NCBI RefSeq assembly: GCF_018137985.1 | Contig: NZ_CP073084.1 | Coordinates: 620,001-684,000, forward strand | Direction of reading: 5' to 3' | Length of the DNA: 64,000 nucleotides | DNA from: Streptococcus oriscaviae | GTDB lineage: Bacteria > Bacillota > Bacilli > Lactobacillales > Streptococcaceae | Shown here: piece after piece, positions 60,246-64,000 of the stretch | Layout of the letters: each line of letters starts with the position of its first letter | Numbering within the stretch: the first letter of the stretch is position 1 | Translations under genes and position numbers: made by a program | The notes under the pieces: model-generated | Told to the model about the DNA's origin: nothing | What the model saw: the letters and a program-made list of their open reading frames with translations, nothing else | Databases searched by the model: none

Positions 60246-61598
60246 ATGGTTAGAAAATTTGATATTATCGCAATCGGAGGAGGAAGCGGGGGAATTGCTA
60301 GCATGAACCGCGCAGCTGAACACGGAGCCAAGGCCGCAGTTATCGAAGGACATCACCTTGGTGGTACCTGTGTCAATGTCGGCTGCGTTCCTAAAAAAAT
60401 CATGTGGTATGCTTCCGGAGTAGCAGAAACCTTCCACCACTACGGCTCTGACTATGGATTTTCTGCACAAAACATCCAGTTTGACTTTGCTCAGTTACGA
60501 AAAAATCGAGAAGCCTATATCGAACGCTCTCGCTCTTCCTATACCAACACCTTCAAACGCAATGGCGTTGAAACCATTGCCGGTTTTGCTCGTTTCGTTG
60601 ATGCTCATACGCTAGAAGTGAATGGTGAGCTGCTGACCGCTGATCATATCCTTATTGCCACTGGAGCCCGTCCCATCATTCCTGAAGTTCCCGGAAAGGA
60701 ACTCGGAGTTGTATCTGACGATGTATTTGCCTGGGAAGAGCTCCCCGCTTCCGTTGCCGTGATTGGGGCTGGCTATATTGCTGTCGAAATGGCTGGCCTT
60801 CTTCATGGTCTAGGAGTTCAAACAGACCTTTTTGTCCGCAAGGAAGCCCCTCTGCGCAGCTTTGACTCCTATATTGTCGAAGCCCTGATAGAAGAAATGG
60901 AACGCACCCAGCTCCCTCTTCATACCCACAAGATACCAAGCCGCTTGGAAAAAACAAAAGAGGGCCTCGTTCGCATCTATTTTGAAGACGGAAGCAGCCA
61001 TGTCGCCGAACAAGTCCTTTGGGCAATCGGACGAAAACCCAATACTGAAGGGTTAAATCTGGAGGCTGCTGGTGTTACCTTAACACCGTCCGGCCATATT
61101 GCTGTCAATGATTTTCAAGAAACTGTAGTTCCAGGAATCTACGCCCTAGGAGATGTTACTGGTGAAAAAGAGCTGACACCTGTGGCTATCAAGGCTGGTC
61201 GCCTGCTGTCAGAACGCCTCTTCAACCACAAGCCAGATGCCAAGATGGACTATCGTCAAATCCCGACAGTCGTCTTTTCTCACCCCGCTATTGGTACAGT
61301 TGGTTTGACAGAAAAAGAAGCGGTAGCTACCTACGGTGCAGAAGCTGTGACATGCTACACCTCCAGCTTCACCTCCATGTATACTGCTTTAGCTGACAAC
61401 CGCCAAGTAGCCAAATTTAAACTGGTTACTCTTGGACCCGAAGAACAAGTGGTTGGTCTTCACGGTATCGGTTATGGGGTAGATGAAATGATTCAAGGCT
61501 TTGCTGTTGCAATGAAGATGGGAGCCACCAAGGCAGACTTTGACGCTACTGTGGCCATTCACCCAACGGGTTCTGAAGAATTTGTAACCATGAGATAA
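60246..61598 (+). CDS. gor: Glutathione reductase
   Basis: 450 aa from the ATG at 60246 ([16 protein letters not shown]); the open frame reaches further upstream across the promoter and is not used. Redox-active disulfide Cys42/Cys47 in [16 protein letters not shown]-binding GGGSGG, NAD(P) domain [15 protein letters not shown], and the C-terminal histidine motif [12 protein letters not shown]. It keeps glutathione reduced with NADPH and would serve the hydroquinone reductase at 14.6 kb. Streptococci usually import glutathione. Strong terminator follows. Confidence 0.96.
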   Translation: MVRKFDIIAIGGGSGGIASMNRAAEHGAKAAVIEGHHLGGTCVNVGCVPKKIMWYASGVAETFHHYGSDYGFSAQNIQFDFAQLRKNREAYIERSRSSYTNTFKRNGVETIAGFARFVDAHTLEVNGELLTADHILIATGARPIIPEVPGKELGVVSDDVFAWEELPASVAVIGAGYIAVEMAGLLHGLGVQTDLFVRKEAPLRSFDSYIVEALIEEMERTQLPLHTHKIPSRLEKTKEGLVRIYFEDGSSHVAEQVLWAIGRKPNTEGLNLEAAGVTLTPSGHIAVNDFQETVVPGIYALGDVTGEKELTPVAIKAGRLLSERLFNHKPDAKMDYRQIPTVVFSHPAIGTVGLTEKEAVATYGAEAVTCYTSSFTSMYTALADNRQVAKFKLVTLGPEEQVVGLHGIGYGVDEMIQGFAVAMKMGATKADFDATVAIHPTGSEEFVTMR

Positions 61599-61607
61599 GA
61601 TGCAAAA

Positions 61608-61631
61608 AAACTTGCCTGTTGGGGCAAGTTT
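61608..61631 (+). terminator. Terminator of gor
   Basis: AAACTTGCC / GGCAAGTTT with a 6-base loop, then TTT. Confidence 0.9.
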
Positions 61632-61648
61632 TTTATAGCTTTGAAATA

Positions 61649-61689
61649 CCGTAGCCAACCCGGACTTAAAATCTGGAAAATGGCTACGG
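61649..61689. repeat. Inverted repeat / possible structured RNA between gor and bioY
   Basis: CCGTAGCCA (61649-61657) pairs perfectly with TGGCTACGG (61681-61689); inside, CC-N-GA pairs with TC-N-GG. It is followed directly by CCCCGGGGGG. It could be a repeat-family member or a small RNA stem. Confidence 0.6.
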
Positions 61690-61904
61690 CCCCGGGGGGC
61701 ATAATAAATAGTCAACCCATTCTAACAATCGGTTTGACCAACTTAATCTCATCTGTGAAACCAATTATCTCATTCATAGAGGATATACTTATTCTATCAT
61801 AGAAGCTCCTTGTTGGTTCTCTTTTATTTATGTAAAATCTCATATAAAATTTTTATAGCCGTGATAGATTTTCTTAATGACCTGTGACAGCCGATTGAAA
61901 GGAT

Positions 61905-61950
61905 TTGACTTTTTCCTCAAAATTCCCTATACTCTTAGTTACCCTACTAA
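61905..61950 (+). promoter_or_regulatory. bioY promoter with operator-like inverted repeat
   Basis: -35 TTGACT (61905-61910), 17-bp spacer, -10 TATACT (61928-61933). TTAGT-N6-ACTAA (61935-61950) covers the start site and could be a repressor operator; it does not match the long BirA operator. Confidence 0.65.
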
Positions 61951-61969
61951 ATAATAAAGGATAACAATC

Positions 61970-62512
61970 ATGCAAAAAAACAACATACAAACCATTATCT
62001 ATGTAGCTTTAGGAGCCGCTTTAATCGCAGCCCTTTCTCAAGTTACCCTCTCCATCGGCTTGGTGCCATTTACCCTACAAACTCTCGCTATCGGTCTCAT
62101 TGCTACAAGTTTCAAGCCTAAAGAAGCTATCTTGAGCATCCTTATCTACTTGCTTCTTGGAGCGCTTGGTCTTCCAGTCTTTGCTGGTTTTTCCGGTGGT
62201 TTTGCTGCTCTCTTCAGCCCGACTGCTGGCTTTCTTTGGGGTTTCCTCCTCTTTGCAACTGTAACCTCCATCTTAACCAAGCCAAACTCCTCTCTTGCAA
62301 AAGTATTCTTGGCTAATCTAATAGGTGACAGCCTCTGTTTCCTACTAGGTTTTGTCGTATTCAAGTTTGTAACAGGAGCTAGCTGGACAGATAGTTTAGC
62401 CTGGACAGTCCTTCCGTTTGTCCTGCCGGACTTGTTCAAAATTGCAATCATCACTTTGGCTCACCGCTTCTTAAAGCCTGTCTTAAAGGACATCACATAC
62501 TTCAAAGCATAA
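61970..62512 (+). CDS. bioY: Biotin transporter substrate-binding component BioY
   Basis: 180 aa, six hydrophobic segments. IGLVPFTLQTLAIGLIATSF near the N-terminus and LGALGLPVFAGFSGGFAALFSPTAGFLWGF are the BioY hallmark. It is the S component of an ECF-type vitamin importer, using the shared EcfAA'T module encoded elsewhere. Single gene with its own promoter and terminator; streptococci are usually biotin auxotrophs. Confidence 0.95.
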   Translation: MQKNNIQTIIYVALGAALIAALSQVTLSIGLVPFTLQTLAIGLIATSFKPKEAILSILIYLLLGALGLPVFAGFSGGFAALFSPTAGFLWGFLLFATVTSILTKPNSSLAKVFLANLIGDSLCFLLGFVVFKFVTGASWTDSLAWTVLPFVLPDLFKIAIITLAHRFLKPVLKDITYFKA

Positions 62513-62532
62513 AAGCAGGGAGCCCCCTGCTT
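62513..62532. terminator. Bidirectional terminator between bioY and ydbC
   Basis: AAGCAGGG / CCCTGCTT with a 4-base loop and T-rich DNA behind. Confidence 0.8.
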
Positions 62533-62536
62533 CTTC

Positions 62537-62752
62537 TTATTGATTACGAAAAGCATCCAGCAAAACCTGAAACTCTTCATTGGAAAGAGTAATTCCCTTT
62601 CCCATCTTAGTATGGTCTGGACTCCAAGTACGAATATCGTACTTAGCTGGCGCTCCGTTAAAGGAAACGCGATTGAGTTCCTTGGTCCAACCTTTCTCAT
62701 TCTCAGACAGGACCAAGAGTTTTTCTTCAATTTCAAATGTAAATTCTGCCAT
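62537..62752 (-). CDS. YdbC/PC4-like single-stranded DNA-binding protein
   Basis: 71 aa (MAEFTFEIEEKLLVLSENEKGW). The short beta-sheet and terminal helix, with RVSFNGAPAKYDIRTWSPDHTKMGKGITLSNEEFQVLLDAF-like sequence, match the YdbC family, structural homologues of transcription coactivator PC4 that bind single-stranded DNA. AGGAGGGA site before the ATG. Role in streptococci unknown. Confidence 0.85.
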   Translation of the reverse strand: MAEFTFEIEEKLLVLSENEKGWTKELNRVSFNGAPAKYDIRTWSPDHTKMGKGITLSNEEFQVLLDAFRNQ

Positions 62753-62845
62753 ATTCCCTCCTACTCTTTCTATTCGAGAAAACTTGTCTTTTTCTCTAAA
62801 ATTCGCTATGATTATTATATCAGGTATGAAAGGAAATAACCAGTC

Positions 62846-63166
62846 ATGAAAGAATTTCTTCAGGTTCTATTGCAACACATCAATCGTTTTTTGGGCAATT
62901 CCCAACCGGATGTGTCCGATAAACCTGACGAAAAAAAGGATTTGCTTAATACCATCCAACTAGCCCTCTACAAAAAAGCTGCTGTTCATGTGATTTATGG
63001 CAACAAGAGCTTTACAGGAGATATTGTAAAATGGGATGACAAGCGCCAGCAACTCATTTTGAAAAACTTCAAAAAAAGTGTCACCAGTATCATCCGCATG
63101 AGAGATATTAAGCGAATTTCCCTAGTTCCTGACAGTATACGACAATCCCAACGGCAAAAAAACTAG
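62846..63166 (+). CDS. Small basic protein of unknown function, possible Sm-like fold
   Basis: 106 aa. A short helix, an acidic linker rich in Asp/Lys (residues 18-32), then VHVIYGNKSFTGDIVKWDDKRQQLILKNF and IIRMRDIKRISLVP, a beta pattern like Sm or YolD-type barrels. Basic C-terminus. I do not recognise the family with certainty. AAAGGA lies 16 bp before the ATG, rather far. The terminator behind it and the U32 gene on the other strand bound it. Confidence 0.75.
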   Translation: MKEFLQVLLQHINRFLGNSQPDVSDKPDEKKDLLNTIQLALYKKAAVHVIYGNKSFTGDIVKWDDKRQQLILKNFKKSVTSIIRMRDIKRISLVPDSIRQSQRQKN

Positions 63167-63170
63167 CAAA

Positions 63171-63190
63171 AAACGACCAGACGGTCGTTT
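63171..63190. terminator. Bidirectional terminator
   Basis: AAACGACC / GGTCGTTT with a 4-base loop and flanking A and T runs. Confidence 0.85.
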
Positions 63191-63193
63191 TCT

Positions 63194-64000
63194 TTATGCT
63201 CGAATCGTCATAGAAGTGCCATTCTCTTTGTAGAGATTGATCAAACCGGATTGACAGGAACGCACCATATCCCCTGGATAAACTTCTTTATCCAAACGAA
63301 TTGTCAACAGTTCCATTGGCTTATTGGCCCGTTCGATCTTTTCTCCATTGGAATCGTGGAGGTTGTTGATGGTTGTTTCAAAATGGCGGAAACCTGGGCC
63401 GTAGAACTCCACCTTATCGCCTTCGTTGATAACATTGCGCTGGCGAATCGTTGCGGTCATGGTTTCCTTATCAAAAGCTACCACTTCTGCGATGAATTTG
63501 TACTCTGGAATTTTGCGACGCGCTCCAAAAAGCTGCTCATTCTCACTTGGCGGGCTGTAATAGAAACCTGTTGCCAACTCGCGCTGGGCCACCTTCCACA
63601 TCTCATCAATCAAGTCCTGCTTAATGGCTTCAAATTTCTCAGGACTTTCCAGATAGGCATCAACAGCCGCCTTATAACAGTTGGTCACCGTTGATACATA
63701 GTGGACGGATTTCATCCGACCCTCGATTTTCAGGCTATCCACTCCATTTTCAATCATATCTGGAATGTGGTCAATCATACACATATCGACGGCAGACATG
63801 GAAAATTCTTCTGGAACCTGGCCTTTGATTGAACGTCTTTCGTCGCCAAATGGCAAGTCATAGAGATTGTACTTCCAGCGGCAGGACTGGGAGCAGCCAC
63901 CGCGGTTGGCATCGCGATTGCTCATGTGGTTGGAGAGAACACAGCGACCTGAATAGGAAATACACATGGCTCCATGGACAAAGGCTTCAATTTCAACATC
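63194..64000 (-). CDS. U32 family peptidase-like tRNA hydroxylation protein (5' end outside window)
   Basis: 269 codons to the window edge, frame open upstream (DVEIEAFVHGAMC). The U32 signature HGAMCISYSGRCVLSNHMSNRDANRGGCSQSCRW includes iron-sulfur-type cysteines, followed by MCMIDHIPDMIENGVDSLKIEGRMKS and a C-terminal beta domain. Members near this one (YrrO/YegQ, TrhP) take part in 5-hydroxyuridine formation in tRNA; others are collagenase-like. The likely partner gene (YrrN type) would lie downstream on the minus strand but is not seen before the terminator. Confidence 0.88.
   Translation of the reverse strand, partial: DVEIEAFVHGAMCISYSGRCVLSNHMSNRDANRGGCSQSCRWKYNLYDLPFGDERRSIKGQVPEEFSMSAVDMCMIDHIPDMIENGVDSLKIEGRMKSVHYVSTVTNCYKAAVDAYLESPEKFEAIKQDLIDEMWKVAQRELATGFYYSPPSENEQLFGARRKIPEYKFIAEVVAFDKETMTATIRQRNVINEGDKVEFYGPGFRHFETTINNLHDSNGEKIERANKPMELLTIRLDKEVYPGDMVRSCQSGLINLYKENGTSMTIRA

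Larger units (their letters stand above)
61632..61969. other. Intergenic region between gor and bioY
   Basis: About 340 bp without a recognisable gene. It holds a long inverted repeat near gor, a CCCCGGGG-type GC block directly behind it, a middle part (61710-61900) in which I see nothing, and the bioY promoter. Confidence 0.7.

Noticed and set aside
61935..61950. BirA operator before bioY
   Set aside because: The inverted repeat is short and lacks the long spaced TTAGTTAAC-type arms; kept only as an unassigned operator.
1..64000. rRNA or tRNA genes
   Set aside because: No cloverleaf-like clusters or rRNA-like conserved blocks were noticed anywhere in the window.

Overview
The window reads as a chromosomal segment of a low-GC Firmicute of the genus Streptococcus, most probably Streptococcus suis. 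The arginine deiminase locus (arcA, GNAT, arcB, arcC, transporter, arcT, transporter, dipeptidase, with argR-queA at one end and an Fnr/Crp-type regulator at the other) is the arrangement I know from S. suis. The raffinose/melibiose genes (aga-msmEFG with divergent msmR), sodA, holA, comEA-comEC and a lysine-type murE also fit. The species call is inference; no rRNA or tRNA gene was seen.

Layout. 1-5.9 kb: alpha-galactoside uptake and hydrolysis, with the AraC regulator msmR. 5.9-9.9 kb: two PLP enzymes of sulfur amino acid metabolism behind a MetR/MtaR-type box, then murE. 10-13.8 kb: a four-gene siderophore-type iron ABC transporter, visibly richer in G+C than its surroundings. 13.8-18.2 kb: rsuA-type pseudouridine synthase, glutathionyl-hydroquinone reductase, nagB with NagR-type boxes, a 57-residue membrane protein, queA and argR. 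18.4-28.8 kb: the arginine deiminase region on the minus strand, ending with the Fnr-like regulator; its GNAT gene is broken at a G8 tract. 29-31.8 kb: sodA, holA and a YtnP-like metallo-hydrolase.

31.8-46.3 kb is the most unusual part. It holds a LysR gene with a frameshifted acyl-CoA dehydrogenase, a two-subunit CoA-transferase, crotonase, an OFA-type MFS carrier, thiolase, 3-hydroxybutyryl-CoA dehydrogenase, an intact acyl-CoA dehydrogenase, a FabK-like flavoenzyme, a MaoC/PhaJ (R)-hydratase, an alpha/beta hydrolase on the other strand, and phaC plus phaE of a class III polyhydroxyalkanoate synthase. Together these could convert acetyl-CoA or short acyl-CoA to (R)-3-hydroxybutyryl-CoA and poly-3-hydroxybutyrate. 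No (R)-specific reductase (phaB) is present, so the route would run (S)-hydroxybutyryl-CoA to crotonyl-CoA to (R)-hydroxybutyryl-CoA. Several promoters carry cre-like sites.

46.5-49 kb: an LPxTG surface protein with two PTTE repeat arrays and, upstream of it, a serine recombinase. Between them lie two 28-bp inverted-repeat sites with opposite 2-bp cores (TT and AA) flanking a short segment with a promoter-like sequence and a terminator-like hairpin. This looks like a small invertible switch. 49.1-64 kb: maf, comEC-comEA, plsC, a tRNA methyltransferase, a GIY-YIG protein, a GNAT pseudogene split by a 105-bp MITE, an LLM flavoprotein, a lipoprotein, a MacAB-like efflux system, glutathione reductase, bioY, a PC4-like protein, a small unknown protein and a partial U32 peptidase.

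Regulatory points: a TACTAATTAGT palindrome sits at the promoters of both the hydroquinone reductase and the LLM oxidoreductase. Three genes (murE, the 57-residue membrane protein, the tRNA methyltransferase) have their ATG exactly six bases after a -10 box, suggesting leaderless transcripts.
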